A stretch of DNA of 64,000 nucleotides from Roseovarius indicus (GTDB lineage Bacteria; Pseudomonadota; Alphaproteobacteria; Rhodobacterales; Rhodobacteraceae). Made by a program: the position numbers and the translations under genes. Shown in pieces: positions 54,674 through 63,779 of this stretch. How positions within the stretch are numbered: the first letter of the stretch is position 1; each line of letters begins with the position of its first letter. The stretch spans positions 1-64,000 of the forward strand of contig NZ_CP031598.1 in the NCBI RefSeq assembly GCF_008728195.1, written 5' to 3'. Under the pieces are notes generated by a model. It saw nothing but the letters and a program-made list of their open reading frames with translations, ran no database searches and had not been told where the DNA came from.

Positions 54674-55750
54674 TTACTGGTCGTAGTCGACGGTGACGCG
54701 GTCGGTGACGGCGTAGGACTGGCAGGAGAGCACGTAGCCCTTTTCCACCTCGTAATCCTCGAGCGCGTGGTTGGTGAGCATCTCGACTTCGCCCTCGATC
54801 ACCCGGCAGCGGCAGGTCGAGCAGACGCCGGCCTTGCAGGCGAAGGGGGCGTCGAGGTCGTTGGCGAGCGCGGCTTCGAGAATGCTTTGATCCTTGTCGG
54901 CGGTGACGGTGCGGGTGGCGCCGTCGAGCGTGACGGCGACGGTGGTGGTATCGGCCTTGGTGTCGGAGGATTTGGGCAGGGCGGCGCGCTTGAGGCGGCC
55001 GGGCTGGGCGGAGGCGAAGAGCTCGAACTTGATGTTGGCGTCGTCGAGCCCGGCCTTGCGCAGCGCCGAGGCGATCCCGAGCATCATCGGTTCCGGCCCG
55101 CAGATGAAGGCGGTGTCGATGGAGGCGGCGTCGATCCAGCCGCTGTCGAACAGCTGGGCGCATTTTTCTTCCGTCACGAGGCCGGTGAAGAGGTCGATCT
55201 CCTGCGCGTCGGTTTCGAGCACGTGGATCACGTTGAAGCGGCCGAGATAGATGTTCTTGAGGTCGTCTAGCTCTTCCCGGAACATGATCGTGTTCACGCC
55301 CTTGTTGGCGTAGACGAGCGTGAAGGTGGAGTGCGGTTCCTGCGCCAGCGTGGTCTTGATGATCGAGAGGACCGGGGTGATGCCCGAGCCGCCGGCGAAG
55401 CCGAGGTAGTTGTTGCGGTTCGCGGGGTCGAGTTGCGTGAAGAAACCGCCCATCGGGGGCATGGCCTGCAGCACCTCGCCCGGTTGAAGGTCTTCGTTGG
55501 CCCAGGTGGAGAAGGCGCCGCCATCGACGCGCTTGATGCCGACCTGAAGCACGCCGTCTTCCTTGCCGGCGCAGATCGAGTAGGAGCGGCGGAGTTCCTC
55601 GCCGTCGAAATCGCGGCGGAAGGTCAGGTATTGGCCCTGGGTGAAGTCGAAATGCTCGGCCGCGCCATTGACGGGCTTCAGCGTGACGACCACCGCATCG
55701 CGGATGGTCTTGCGTATATCGGTGACTTCGAGATCGTGGAACCGGGACAT
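54674..55750 (-). CDS. paaE: Phenylacetyl-CoA epoxidase reductase subunit
   Basis: A 358-residue oxidoreductase passing electrons from NAD(P)H to the epoxidase. FAD-binding RRSYSICAGKEDGVLQVGIK and NAD-binding GGSGITPVLSIIKTTL, FICGPEPMM in the first 240 residues; a C-terminal plant-type [2Fe-2S] ferredoxin with CKAGVCSTCRCRV...LSCQ. Start MSRFHDLEV at 55750; 8 bp after paaD. Confidence 0.95.
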   Translation of the reverse strand: MSRFHDLEVTDIRKTIRDAVVVTLKPVNGAAEHFDFTQGQYLTFRRDFDGEELRRSYSICAGKEDGVLQVGIKRVDGGAFSTWANEDLQPGEVLQAMPPMGGFFTQLDPANRNNYLGFAGGSGITPVLSIIKTTLAQEPHSTFTLVYANKGVNTIMFREELDDLKNIYLGRFNVIHVLETDAQEIDLFTGLVTEEKCAQLFDSGWIDAASIDTAFICGPEPMMLGIASALRKAGLDDANIKFELFASAQPGRLKRAALPKSSDTKADTTTVAVTLDGATRTVTADKDQSILEAALANDLDAPFACKAGVCSTCRCRVIEGEVEMLTNHALEDYEVEKGYVLSCQSYAVTDRVTVDYDQ

Positions 55751-55758
55751 GGCGTTTC

Positions 55759-56220
55759 TCAGATGCACTTGAAATAGTCGAAGGGTTCGAGGCAGTCGCG
55801 GCAGCGCCACTGGGCCTTGCAGGGGGTCGAGCCGAACTGGCTGAGGCGTTCTAGGTTGTCGCTTTGGCAGCGAGGGCAGGCCTTGGGGCCGCCCGCCGGT
55901 TGAGGTGGCGCAATGCCGTAGGCTTCGAGCTTCTGGCGGCCTTCCTCGGTCATCCAGTCGGTTGTCCAGGCGGGGCTGAGCTGGCGTTTGAGGTCCAGCT
56001 TGTCGATGCCGTGGCTGCGCAGGGCGGTCTCGATCTCCATGTTGATGAGCGAGGTGGCCGGGCAGCCGGAATAGGTTGGCGTGACGGTGACGGTAAGGGT
56101 GTCGTCGTGCCACGCGACATCGCGGATGATGCCGAGATCGGTGAGCGAAATCGCCGGGATTTCCGGGTCGGGGATCTCGTTCAGCCAGGTCCAGACCTGT
56201 TCGGTGCTTGGCCGTTGCAT
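55759..56220 (-). CDS. paaD: Phenylacetate degradation protein PaaD (MIP18-type)
   Basis: A 153-residue DUF59/MIP18 protein with a C-terminal zinc-ribbon-like tail: VWTWLNEIPDPEIPAISLTDLG, TPTYSGCPAT, and CPRCQSDNLERLS, CRDCLEPFDYFKC. It is needed for epoxidase maturation, likely in iron-centre insertion. The start could also be the ATG at 56232, which would overlap the paaC stop; neither has a strong ribosome site, so the shorter is chosen with modest certainty. Confidence 0.93.
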   Translation of the reverse strand: MQRPSTEQVWTWLNEIPDPEIPAISLTDLGIIRDVAWHDDTLTVTVTPTYSGCPATSLINMEIETALRSHGIDKLDLKRQLSPAWTTDWMTEEGRQKLEAYGIAPPQPAGGPKACPRCQSDNLERLSQFGSTPCKAQWRCRDCLEPFDYFKCI

Positions 56221-56225
56221 GGCGG

Positions 56226-56993
56226 TTACCATGTGTTGCCCGGGTAGGCGCGCTGGAGCCACTGCATCTGGGTCAGGATGTGGCCCAGGTGCTCGGTATG
56301 CATTTCGCCGGTGCGGCCGCCGTGATGGGTGAAGCGGTCTTCGGGCAGGGTGAGGGTGGCCTTGGCCATGACGCGCTCGAGGAAATCGTCGTATTCGGCG
56401 CGCAGGCTGGCCGGATCGGGGGCGATGCCGGCGGCGGTGATGGCGGCGTCGCCTTCATCGGAGAGGAAGAATTCACCCACGTAGGGGTAGAGGTAGTCGA
56501 GGGCGGCCTGCATGCGCTTGTGGCTTTCCTCGGTGCCGTCGCCGAGGCCCACGACCGTGTCGGCGGAGCGTTCGACGTGGTAGGAGACCTCCTTGGCGGC
56601 CTTCTCGGCGATCTCGGCGACGCGGGGGTCGGAGGAGTTGGCCAGCCGCGGCATCAGGATCGACGACCACGCGTCGAAGAAGAACTGGCGCATGAGGGTC
56701 TGGCCGAAATCGCCGTTGGGCAGCTCGACCAGCAGGACATTGCGGAAATCCCACGCGTCGCGGAGGAAGGCGAGGTCGTCGGCGGTTTGGCCTTTGCCCT
56801 CGATTTCGGCCGCGTAGCCGAGCCAGAGCTGGGTCTGGCCGATCAGGTCGAGCGCGGTGTTGGCAAGTGCGATGTCCTCTTCCAGCACAGGGGCCTTGCC
56901 GCACCATTCCGACACGCGGTGGCTGAGGATGAGGGTGTTGTCCCCCATCCGCAGCAGGAATTGCAGCAGCGCGGTCTGGTCGATATCGGCCAT
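56226..56993 (-). CDS. paaC: Phenylacetyl-CoA epoxidase subunit PaaC
   Basis: A 255-residue structural subunit that pairs with PaaA. MADIDQTALLQFLLRMGDN, LSHRVSEWCGKAP, FRNVLLVELPNGDFGQTL and GRTGEMHTEHLGHILTQMQWLQRAYPG match PaaC. It starts at 56993 with a TAATG overlap of the paaB stop. Confidence 0.95.
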   Translation of the reverse strand: MADIDQTALLQFLLRMGDNTLILSHRVSEWCGKAPVLEEDIALANTALDLIGQTQLWLGYAAEIEGKGQTADDLAFLRDAWDFRNVLLVELPNGDFGQTLMRQFFFDAWSSILMPRLANSSDPRVAEIAEKAAKEVSYHVERSADTVVGLGDGTEESHKRMQAALDYLYPYVGEFFLSDEGDAAITAAGIAPDPASLRAEYDDFLERVMAKATLTLPEDRFTHHGGRTGEMHTEHLGHILTQMQWLQRAYPGNTW

Positions 56994-57331
56994 TACATGT
57001 GCCCCACGTCGTCGGGAATGTCGTAGAAGGTCGGGTGGCGGTAGATCTTGCTTTCGGAGGGCTCGAAGAGGGGCCCCTTTTCGCCCGGCGCGGTGGCCGA
57101 GATGTGGCGGCTTTCCACGACCCAGATCGAGACGCCCTCGTTGCGGCGGGTATAGACGTCGCGGGCGTTCTTGATCGCCATCTCGGCGTCGGGCGCGTGG
57201 AGGGAGCCCACGTGCCGGTGGTTCAGGCCGTGCTGGCCGCGGATGAACACCTCCCACAGGGGCCATTCATGGCGGGGGGATTTGCCCTTGCCCTCGCTGT
57301 CGGGCAGTTCGCCGGGGGTGACGGAACTCAT
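56993..57331 (-). CDS. paaB: Phenylacetyl-CoA epoxidase subunit PaaB
   Basis: A 112-residue subunit that links PaaA-PaaC units. HEWPLWEVFIRGQHGLNHRHVGSLHA and ARDVYTRRNEGVSIWVVESRHI are the family pattern. The N-terminal 20 residues are polar and likely disordered. It follows paaA by 12 bp. Confidence 0.95.
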   Translation of the reverse strand: MSSVTPGELPDSEGKGKSPRHEWPLWEVFIRGQHGLNHRHVGSLHAPDAEMAIKNARDVYTRRNEGVSIWVVESRHISATAPGEKGPLFEPSESKIYRHPTFYDIPDDVGHM

Positions 57332-57343
57332 ATGCGTGGTCTC

Positions 57344-58336
57344 CTATTCCGCCGCGACCTTGCGGGCGGCGTTCTTGCGGGCGTGGGCGAGCAGGCCGTC
57401 GCGGACCCATTGCCCCTCGTTCCAGGCTTTCTGGCGGGCGCCGAGGCGTTCGGCGTTGCAGGGGCCGTTGCCCTTGAGGACGTTGAAGAACTCGTCCCAG
57501 TCGGGCTGGGAATAGTCGTAATGGCCGCGCTCCTCGTTCCACTTGAGGTTCTCGTCGGGGACGGTGAGGCCGAGGAATTCGGCCTGCGGCACGGTCTGGT
57601 CGACGAATTTCTGGCGCAGCTCGTCATTGGTGTTCATCTTGATCTTCCACGCCATCGACTGGGCCGAGTGGACGCTTTCGGCGTCGGACGGGCCGAACAT
57701 CATCAGCGAGGGGTACCAGAAGCGGTTCAGCGCATCCTGGGCCATGCGTTTCTGGGCCTCGGAGCCTTGCGCCATCTTCATCATGATGTCGTAGCCCTGC
57801 CGCTGGTGGAAGCTTTCCTCCTTGCAGATGCGGATCATGGCGCGGGAATAGGGGCCGTAGGAGGTGCGTTGCAGGGGCACCTGGTTCATGATGGCGGCGC
57901 CGTCGACCAGCCAGCCCACCGCGCCCATGTCGGCCCAGGTGAGGGTGGGGTAGTTGAAGATCGAGGAGTATTTCATCTTCCCCGAGAGAAGCTGTTCGGT
58001 CATGTCGTCGCGCGAGATACCGAGGGTTTCGGCGGCGGCATAGAGGTAGAGGCCGTGGCCGGCCTCGTCCTGCACCTTGGCCAAGAGGATCATCTTGCGT
58101 TCCAGCGTGGGGGCGCGGGTGATCCAGTTGCCCTCGGGCAATTGGCCGACGATTTCGGAGTGGGCGTGCTGGCCGATCTGGCGGATCAGCGTCTTGCGGT
58201 AGCCTTCGGGCATCCAGTCGCGGGGCTCGATCTTGATGTCCTCGTCGATGCGATCCTGAAAGGCGCGTTCCTCGTCCGACATTTCTTCGCGGGTTTTGAC
58301 GCCCTTGCCGGTGCTTTTGACCATCTGTGCGTACAT
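57344..58336 (-). CDS. paaA: Phenylacetyl-CoA epoxidase catalytic subunit PaaA
   Basis: A 330-residue diiron oxygenase that epoxidises phenylacetyl-CoA. The paired ligand motifs are [15 protein letters not shown] and [13 protein letters not shown] (ExxH each). First gene of the paaABCDE operon. Downstream paaG, paaZ, paaJ, paaK and the regulator gene are not in the window, so the lower pathway is elsewhere or cut off. The start [12 protein letters not shown] at 58336 has a GGAGGA site upstream and a PaaR-like operator 36 bp away. Confidence 0.96.
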   Translation of the reverse strand: MYAQMVKSTGKGVKTREEMSDEERAFQDRIDEDIKIEPRDWMPEGYRKTLIRQIGQHAHSEIVGQLPEGNWITRAPTLERKMILLAKVQDEAGHGLYLYAAAETLGISRDDMTEQLLSGKMKYSSIFNYPTLTWADMGAVGWLVDGAAIMNQVPLQRTSYGPYSRAMIRICKEESFHQRQGYDIMMKMAQGSEAQKRMAQDALNRFWYPSLMMFGPSDAESVHSAQSMAWKIKMNTNDELRQKFVDQTVPQAEFLGLTVPDENLKWNEERGHYDYSQPDWDEFFNVLKGNGPCNAERLGARQKAWNEGQWVRDGLLAHARKNAARKVAAE

Positions 58337-58371
58337 CTGTGCGGTCCTCCCGTTCGTCGCGCTGAATTAAC

Positions 58372-58385
58372 CGACCGTGCGGTCG
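58372..58385 (-). promoter_or_regulatory. PaaR-like operator in the paaA promoter
   Basis: The perfect inverted repeat CGACCG-TG-CGGTCG (58372-58385), within AACCGACCGTGCGGTCGA, resembles the TetR-family PaaR sites known in other proteobacteria. On the minus strand, TTGAAG, 17 bp, TACTTC lies immediately upstream and overlaps its edge, so a repressor there would block RNA polymerase. No PaaR gene lies in the window. Confidence 0.75.
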
Positions 58386-58473
58386 AAGTAGGGTAATCGG
58401 TGATTCGCTTCAAGGGAAATGTTACGATTTCCAAAAAAGCGGCAGTATTCTGTAACAGTTTGGGCCGCGCGGA

Positions 58474-59619
58474 TCAGAGCCGCTTGGCCACTTCCTCGAG
58501 CATCACTTCGGTTGCGCCGCCGCCGATTGCCTGAACGCGGGCGTCGCGGGTCATCCGTTCGATGGTGGCCTCGCGCATGTAGCCGAAACCGCCGTGGAAC
58601 TGGAGGCAATCATACATGACTTCGTTGACCAGTTCACCGCACAAGGCCTTGATCATGGAGACCTCGCGCGTGACCTCCTCTCCGTTGGCATCGCGGGCTG
58701 CGGTGGCGTAGACGAATTGCCGGGCGGCAGCGACGCGGGCGGCGAGCATGGAGAGGCGCTGGCGGATGGCCTGCTTGTCCCAGAGGGGCGCGCCGAAGGC
58801 CTTGCGGGTCTTGACGTAGTCGAGGGTGAGGTCGAGGGCGGCCTGGGCTTCGCCCATCGCCATGGCGCCGAGGACGATACGCTCGTTCTGGAAGTTCTTC
58901 ATGATGGCGTAGAAGCCGCGGCCTTCCTGCCCGAGGATGTTCTCGGCGGGGATGCGACAGTTGTCGAAGGAGAGTTCCGCCGTGTCGGAGGAGCGCCAGC
59001 CGTGCTTGTCGAGGGCGCGGGAGACGGTGAAGCCGGGGGTGTCTTTTTCGACGAGGAACATGGTGACCGACTGGCTGGCGGGGCCTTGCGCATCGGTTTT
59101 GGCGGCGACGCAGTAGAGGTTGGCGTGCACGCCGTTGGTGATGAACATCTTGGCGCCGTTGAGGATGAAATCGTCGCCGTCGCGGCGGGCGGTGGTGCGG
59201 ATGCCCTTCACGTCGGAACCGGCGTCGGGCTCGGTGACGCCGACGGCGGTGATGGTGTCGCCCGAGACGATGCCGGGCATGTGGGCCGCTTTCTGGGCCT
59301 CGTTGCCGGCGTTGAAGAGGTGGACGGAGGCCATGTCGGTATGGACCAGCACGGTGATGGCGAAGCCCGCGTAGGTGGAGCGGCCGAGCTCCTCGGCCAG
59401 AACGGCCGTTGCGCGGGTGTCCATGGCGGCGCCGCCGTATTCCTCGGGGTAGCGGATGCCGAGGAAACCGAGCGCGCCCATCTCGCGCAGCACGTCGCGG
59501 GGGACGGCGCCGTCAACCTCCCATTGGTCGGCGTGGGGTTGCACCTTCTCGGCCACGAAGCGGCGCAGCTGATCGCGCAGCATTTCGTGTTCCTCTGTCA
59601 GGAACAGGTGATGTGTCAT
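58474..59619 (-). CDS. Acyl-CoA dehydrogenase
   Basis: A 381-residue flavoprotein of the ordinary length. VGVTEPDAGSDVKGIRTTA and MFITNGVHANLY (FAD/substrate), then CLQFHGGFGYMREATIERMTRDARVQAIGGGATEVM. Asp/Glu in the C-terminal part should be the catalytic base; the specificity is not determinable. It lies upstream of the paa operon on the same strand (137 bp) with a separate operator between, so it may be an independent unit. Start MTHHLFLTEEHEM at 59619. Confidence 0.92.
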   Translation of the reverse strand: MTHHLFLTEEHEMLRDQLRRFVAEKVQPHADQWEVDGAVPRDVLREMGALGFLGIRYPEEYGGAAMDTRATAVLAEELGRSTYAGFAITVLVHTDMASVHLFNAGNEAQKAAHMPGIVSGDTITAVGVTEPDAGSDVKGIRTTARRDGDDFILNGAKMFITNGVHANLYCVAAKTDAQGPASQSVTMFLVEKDTPGFTVSRALDKHGWRSSDTAELSFDNCRIPAENILGQEGRGFYAIMKNFQNERIVLGAMAMGEAQAALDLTLDYVKTRKAFGAPLWDKQAIRQRLSMLAARVAAARQFVYATAARDANGEEVTREVSMIKALCGELVNEVMYDCLQFHGGFGYMREATIERMTRDARVQAIGGGATEVMLEEVAKRL

Positions 59620-59699
59620 GCGTCCTCCCTTGGCCCGTGCGGGTTCAGGGCACGGTCGGGGCATCTGAGCGCAGGACCGGGATCAATGCAATGGGTGTG

Positions 59700-61106
59700 T
59701 CAGGCGTAGCGCCGCTCGTCGGTGAGTTCGGGCTGACGCTCTGTCATGTCTTCGCGCATGGTGATGTAGAAGGTGCTGCCGACGCCCTCGACGCTTTCGA
59801 AATCGATCTCGCCGCCATGGGCCTGCATGATGTGCCGCGAGATGTTCATGCCGAGCCCGGTGCCGCCGTGGCGGCGGATGTCGGTGGAATTGACCTGGCT
59901 GAACTGCTCGAAGACCTTGTCGAACGAGGCCTCGGAGATGCCGATGCCGTGGTCTTTGACGGCGAGCGTGACCTGCTCGTCATGGGCGGCGAGGCTGATT
60001 TCGACCTGGCCGCCGGGATCGGAGAACTTGGCGGCGTTCGAGAGCATGTTGACCAGCACCTGTTCGAGGCGCTTGCGGTCGGCGTTGACCCAGAATTCGC
60101 GCCTGGGCGGTTCGATCTTCAGCTCGACGTTGAACTCGTCGGCGTAGGGGCGCGTGCGCTCGACCGTGGCGATGGACATGGCGCCGAGCTCGATCGGCTC
60201 GAGGTGGAGATCGAGCCGGCCGGATTCGGCGCGCTGGAGGTCGAGCAGGTCGTTGACGAGGTTGGCGAGGCTCTCGCTGTTGGAATTGGCCATGTTGAAG
60301 AGGTGCTGCATTTTCGGCGGCACCGGCCCGAGCGCGCCGGAGCTGATGACCTGGAGCGAGCCCTTGATGGCGGTCAGCGGCGTGCGCAGCTCGTGGCTGA
60401 CGGTGGCGAGGAATTCCTGCTTGGCGTTGTAGGCGGTCTTGGTCTTCTCGTGCTCGGCCACCAGCGCGTTGATGTAGCGCAGGTTCTTGACGTAGCCGAC
60501 GAGGAAGCTTCGGCTGCATTCGATGATGAAGGACAGCACGAAGAGCACGGTGAAGAATTGCAGCCAGAGCGGCGAGCTGAGGGGCGGCTGGGCGACGACG
60601 AGATCGCGGATCGGGATGAAGAGCAGCGCCAGCACGTAGATCGACAGGCGCAGCACCAGCACCGAGAGGAACTGGTGATTGTTGATGCAGGCAAAGATCG
60701 ATGCCGAGAAAAGCATGAAGAGTGCCCAGAAATGCATCGTTTGGCCTTGCTGGGCGGCCAGCGAGATCGAGAAGAAGGCGATGACCGTGGCGCTGAAGAA
60801 CGTGCCGATGTATATCATTCGGACGTAATGCCGGGCCTTTGACCAGTCGCGGTCGCGCCAGCGGAGAATGCGGTTGAAGACGTGACCGTCGAACGCTTCT
60901 CCCAGCCAGACCATCGCGTAGAACGCAAGTGCCGTAGAGGCATCGTAGTAATACCCGGCTAGCAAAATGGCGGCACTGTAGATTATGATTCGCTGGAGAA
61001 ACAGTTGACGGCCGACGACGGCATAGTCCCGCAATCGTCGTTTCAGGGAAACGATGTCCGTCGGCCCCGCAAGGGAGGATCGAATAACTTCAAGCCCTGG
61101 GATCAT
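59700..61106 (-). CDS. Membrane sensor histidine kinase
   Basis: A roughly 468-residue kinase. About five or six hydrophobic segments fill 30-195; then the kinase core: H-box FLATVSHELRTPLTAIKGSL (His near 238), N-box NMLSNAAKFSDPGG, G1 DHGIGIS, F box FEQFSQVN and G2 GGTGLGMNISRHI. There is no receiver domain. The start at 61106 (MIPGLEVI) is preferred over the earlier ATG at 61157, but either is possible. Its divergent neighbour is the LuxI homologue, which suggests a linked signalling role; no response regulator lies beside it. Confidence 0.87.
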   Translation of the reverse strand: MIPGLEVIRSSLAGPTDIVSLKRRLRDYAVVGRQLFLQRIIIYSAAILLAGYYYDASTALAFYAMVWLGEAFDGHVFNRILRWRDRDWSKARHYVRMIYIGTFFSATVIAFFSISLAAQQGQTMHFWALFMLFSASIFACINNHQFLSVLVLRLSIYVLALLFIPIRDLVVAQPPLSSPLWLQFFTVLFVLSFIIECSRSFLVGYVKNLRYINALVAEHEKTKTAYNAKQEFLATVSHELRTPLTAIKGSLQVISSGALGPVPPKMQHLFNMANSNSESLANLVNDLLDLQRAESGRLDLHLEPIELGAMSIATVERTRPYADEFNVELKIEPPRREFWVNADRKRLEQVLVNMLSNAAKFSDPGGQVEISLAAHDEQVTLAVKDHGIGISEASFDKVFEQFSQVNSTDIRRHGGTGLGMNISRHIMQAHGGEIDFESVEGVGSTFYITMREDMTERQPELTDERRYA

Positions 61107-61266
61107 GTTCCTAGCCAAATCAGTTGCAACCAAAGCGTTAACCAGCAATAATGGCACAACTTTGGCTGGCGTGTGAGTAGTGTGGTTTCCAGGAGGTAAT
61201 ATCCGGGCTTAAGGGCCCAAGTTAGGCAAAAAAAAGAAAAAATCGCAGCTCTGAGGCAGTAATAAG

Positions 61267-62031
61267 GTGGGCTATCAATCTGTAACGAATTTGCAGGGAA
61301 GGGCGAAGCGCGTCTTCCCTGAACTGGAGCCGGCCGGCGGCCGGCAAATGGTATGGCACAGCGACGCCACGCCGGAACCCGCCTCGAAAGAGGCAGGCCG
61401 GGCCAACTTTGCGAAACCGCCGACCCTTCGTGCAACGACCCTTTCGGTCACCAACTTTCATCGGCATGGCGAGCTCTATGCCGAGTTCCTGAAGGCCCGA
61501 AAACGGGTTTTCATCGACGGCAAGGGGTGGGACCTGCCCTCTACGGAGGGTATGGAGTTTGACCAATATGACACACCTCTGAGCCGCTGGATCGTGGTTC
61601 ACGAGTTCGGAGAAGTGCTGGCGGGGATCCGTCTGACGCCCTCGACGGCGCAGTGCGGGATCTACAGTTACATGCTGCGCGACGCGCAGCGCGGGCTGTT
61701 GAGCGACATCCCCGCGACGGTGCTTCACTACCGGGCGCCCGTGTCGGAGAAGATATGGGAGGCCGCGCGGCTTTTCGTGTCGGACGGCCAGCCGGCGAGC
61801 CGGCGGTCGCTGTTGCAGAAGACCCTTCTTCTGTCGATGGCGCGGTCGGCGGTCGAGGTTGGGGCGACGCAGGTGATCGGGATCGTGCCGGCGGTGTTTC
61901 AGCGCTGGATGTCGCGGATCGGCATGAGCGCCCTTCCCATCGGTCCGAAGATGGAGATCGACGGCGACCGGACCCAGGCCGCGATGATGAACGTGCGGGC
62001 GCTGGTGGAGGGGCTGACGAACGACGGATAG
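61267..62031 (+). CDS. LuxI-type autoinducer synthase homologue
   Basis: A 254-residue (or 227 from the ATG at 61348) protein with a divergent LuxI core: AEFLKARKRVFIDGKGWDLP (the Arg, Phe and Trp of the invariant set), EFDQYDTPLSRWIVVHE (Asp-x-x-Asp), GEVLAGIRLTPS and WEAARLFV (Glu and Arg). LuxI proteins are usually about 200-220 residues, so the first ~55 residues form an extra N-terminal region. Substrates are unknown. There is no LuxR gene nearby, so it is an orphan synthase beside a sensor kinase. Confidence 0.75.
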   Translation: MGYQSVTNLQGRAKRVFPELEPAGGRQMVWHSDATPEPASKEAGRANFAKPPTLRATTLSVTNFHRHGELYAEFLKARKRVFIDGKGWDLPSTEGMEFDQYDTPLSRWIVVHEFGEVLAGIRLTPSTAQCGIYSYMLRDAQRGLLSDIPATVLHYRAPVSEKIWEAARLFVSDGQPASRRSLLQKTLLLSMARSAVEVGATQVIGIVPAVFQRWMSRIGMSALPIGPKMEIDGDRTQAAMMNVRALVEGLTNDG

Positions 62032-62123
62032 GCGGACTGCCTGTTGCGTTGTGGTCAGATTGCCTTAGAAGCTCTGCGGGATGATCGTTTGTCCGATACC
62101 TGTGGCTGGCGGGGTGTTCCGTC

Positions 62124-62807
62124 ATGACCGATGAGGCCCGGCTGAGGGTGCCGCGCCCGCCGAGCCTGCGCGAGCATGTGCAGGAGACGGTGCGGTCGTC
62201 GATCCTGAATGGCGAGTTTCGCCCCGGCGAGCACCTGATCGAACGGGAGCTGTGCGAGGCGATGCAGGTGAGCCGCCCGCTGTTGCGGGAGGCGCTGGCG
62301 CACCTGGAGGCGCGGGGGCTGATCGACCGGGTGCCGTCGCGCGGGTTCGTGGTGGCGACGCCGACGATCGAGAAGGTGCAGGCGCTGTACGAGGTGCGGG
62401 GCGCGATCGAGGCGCTGGCGGCGCAGTACTTCGCCGAGCGTGCGACGGCCGAGGACGTGGCGCTGCTGCGGTCGCGGCTGGAGGTGCTGAAAAGCCTGTC
62501 GGACCGGCCGGATCTTGGCCGGGTGCGGGCGGCGACATCCGAGTTTTACGATGTGCTGATGAGCCGGTGCGGGAATTCCGAGATCCGCACGGTGCTGGAG
62601 CCGGTGCTTGACCGGGTGGCGTTCATGCGGACGCAATCGATGACGCGGCCGGGCCGGTTCGACAAGAGCGTGGCCGAGATCGGGCGGATCGTCGATGCGA
62701 TCGGCCGGGGCGATGCAGAGGCGGCCAGGGTGCTGAGCGTCGAGCATGTCGAGGCGGCCGGTGTGTCGGCGCTGGAGAGCCTGCGGGAGACGGCCGCGGC
62801 GGGCTGA
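62124..62807 (+). CDS. GntR family regulator (FCD subfamily)
   Basis: A 227-residue repressor with winged HTH at 14-80 (REHVQETVRSSILNGEFRPGE, VSRPLLREALAHLEARGL) and an FCD domain from about 90 (EFYDVLMSRCGNSEIRTVLE). It is transcribed in the same direction as the hydrolase and TRAP permease genes behind it, with a palindrome in the 147-bp gap, so it probably controls the following operon. Confidence 0.9.
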   Translation: MTDEARLRVPRPPSLREHVQETVRSSILNGEFRPGEHLIERELCEAMQVSRPLLREALAHLEARGLIDRVPSRGFVVATPTIEKVQALYEVRGAIEALAAQYFAERATAEDVALLRSRLEVLKSLSDRPDLGRVRAATSEFYDVLMSRCGNSEIRTVLEPVLDRVAFMRTQSMTRPGRFDKSVAEIGRIVDAIGRGDAEAARVLSVEHVEAAGVSALESLRETAAAG

Positions 62808-62901
62808 GCCGGTCATTCCATTTTTTGTGCGAGATCCGGGGTTTCCCCGGCCGGAGGGCGGTCGGGGCGTGTGAGCTATTGCATTTCGCGCGGCCTCTGT
62901 C

Positions 62902-62918
62902 AGATTGTATGACAATCT
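62902..62918. promoter_or_regulatory. GntR operator candidate before the hydrolase gene
   Basis: A perfect inverted repeat AGATTG-TATGA-CAATCT (62902-62918), 37 bp before the hydrolase ATG, with the ATTGT-ACAAT core of FCD-type GntR sites. The surroundings are AT-richer. Confidence 0.7.
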
Positions 62919-62954
62919 TGATGGCTTTTTCATGCTCAGAGGATCGAATCGAAC

Positions 62955-63779
62955 ATGACCCTGACCGAGACCGCCTATGACATTGCCGGCCCGGAAGACG
63001 GGCCGCCGGTGGTTCTGATCCACGGGCTGGGGTTGAGCCGGGCGATCTGGGCCGGGCTGCTGCCGGCGCTGGCGGCGGAGCATCGGGTGCTGTCCTACGA
63101 TTTTCCCGGGCATGGGCAGAGCGGGCCGGCGACGCGGAAGATGTCGCTGGAGCTGTATGCGGAGCAGGTGCGCGGGCTGATGGATGCGGCGGGGATGGAA
63201 AGCGCGACGGTGATCGGGTTTTCGCTTGGCGGGATGATCAACCGGAAGCTGGCGATGATGGCGCCCGAGCGGGTGCGGGCGCTGGCCATTCTGAATTCAC
63301 CGCATGAACGGAGCCCGGAGGCACAGGCGCGGGTGGAAGCGCAGGCCGACCAGAGCGCGCAGGGCGGGCCGGGGGCGACCATCGACGCGGCGCTGGCGCG
63401 GTGGTTCACGGAAGGGTTTCGGGAAGAGCATGAGGATGTGGTCGAGGCGGTGCGGGCGCAGGTGCTGTCGTGTGACCCGGCGAGCTATGCCGATGCGCGC
63501 TCGGTCCTGGCGCACGGGGTGAAGGAGCTGATCGCACCGGAGCCGCCGTTGGCCCTGCCGACGCTGATTGCCACGTCGGAGAATGACAGCGGCAGCACGC
63601 CGGGGATGGCGCGGGCGATGCAGGACGAGATTGCCGGATCGGTACTGGAGATCGTGCCGAAGGTGAAACACCTCGGCTTGCTGGAGCGGCCGGAGGTATT
63701 CGAACGGATGCTGTTGGCTTTTCTTGACCGGGTTGAGGCCGGAGAGGCGCCCGCTGTGCGACGGGGGGTGGCCGGATGA
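62955..63779 (+). CDS. Alpha/beta hydrolase
   Basis: A 274-residue serine hydrolase. HGLGLSRAIW (oxyanion-hole loop), nucleophile Ser90 in GFSLGG, a C-terminal acid near SENDSGSTPG and His in KVKHLGLLERPE. The class includes 3-oxoadipate enol-lactonase and haloperoxidase-like esterases. The stop overlaps the start of the TRAP permease (ATGA), so translation is coupled. Confidence 0.9.
   Translation: MTLTETAYDIAGPEDGPPVVLIHGLGLSRAIWAGLLPALAAEHRVLSYDFPGHGQSGPATRKMSLELYAEQVRGLMDAAGMESATVIGFSLGGMINRKLAMMAPERVRALAILNSPHERSPEAQARVEAQADQSAQGGPGATIDAALARWFTEGFREEHEDVVEAVRAQVLSCDPASYADARSVLAHGVKELIAPEPPLALPTLIATSENDSGSTPGMARAMQDEIAGSVLEIVPKVKHLGLLERPEVFERMLLAFLDRVEAGEAPAVRRGVAG

Noticed and set aside
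61158-62123. LuxR-type regulator as partner of the LuxI homologue
   Set aside because: Neither neighbour has a LuxR HTH; the genes are a histidine kinase and a GntR regulator.
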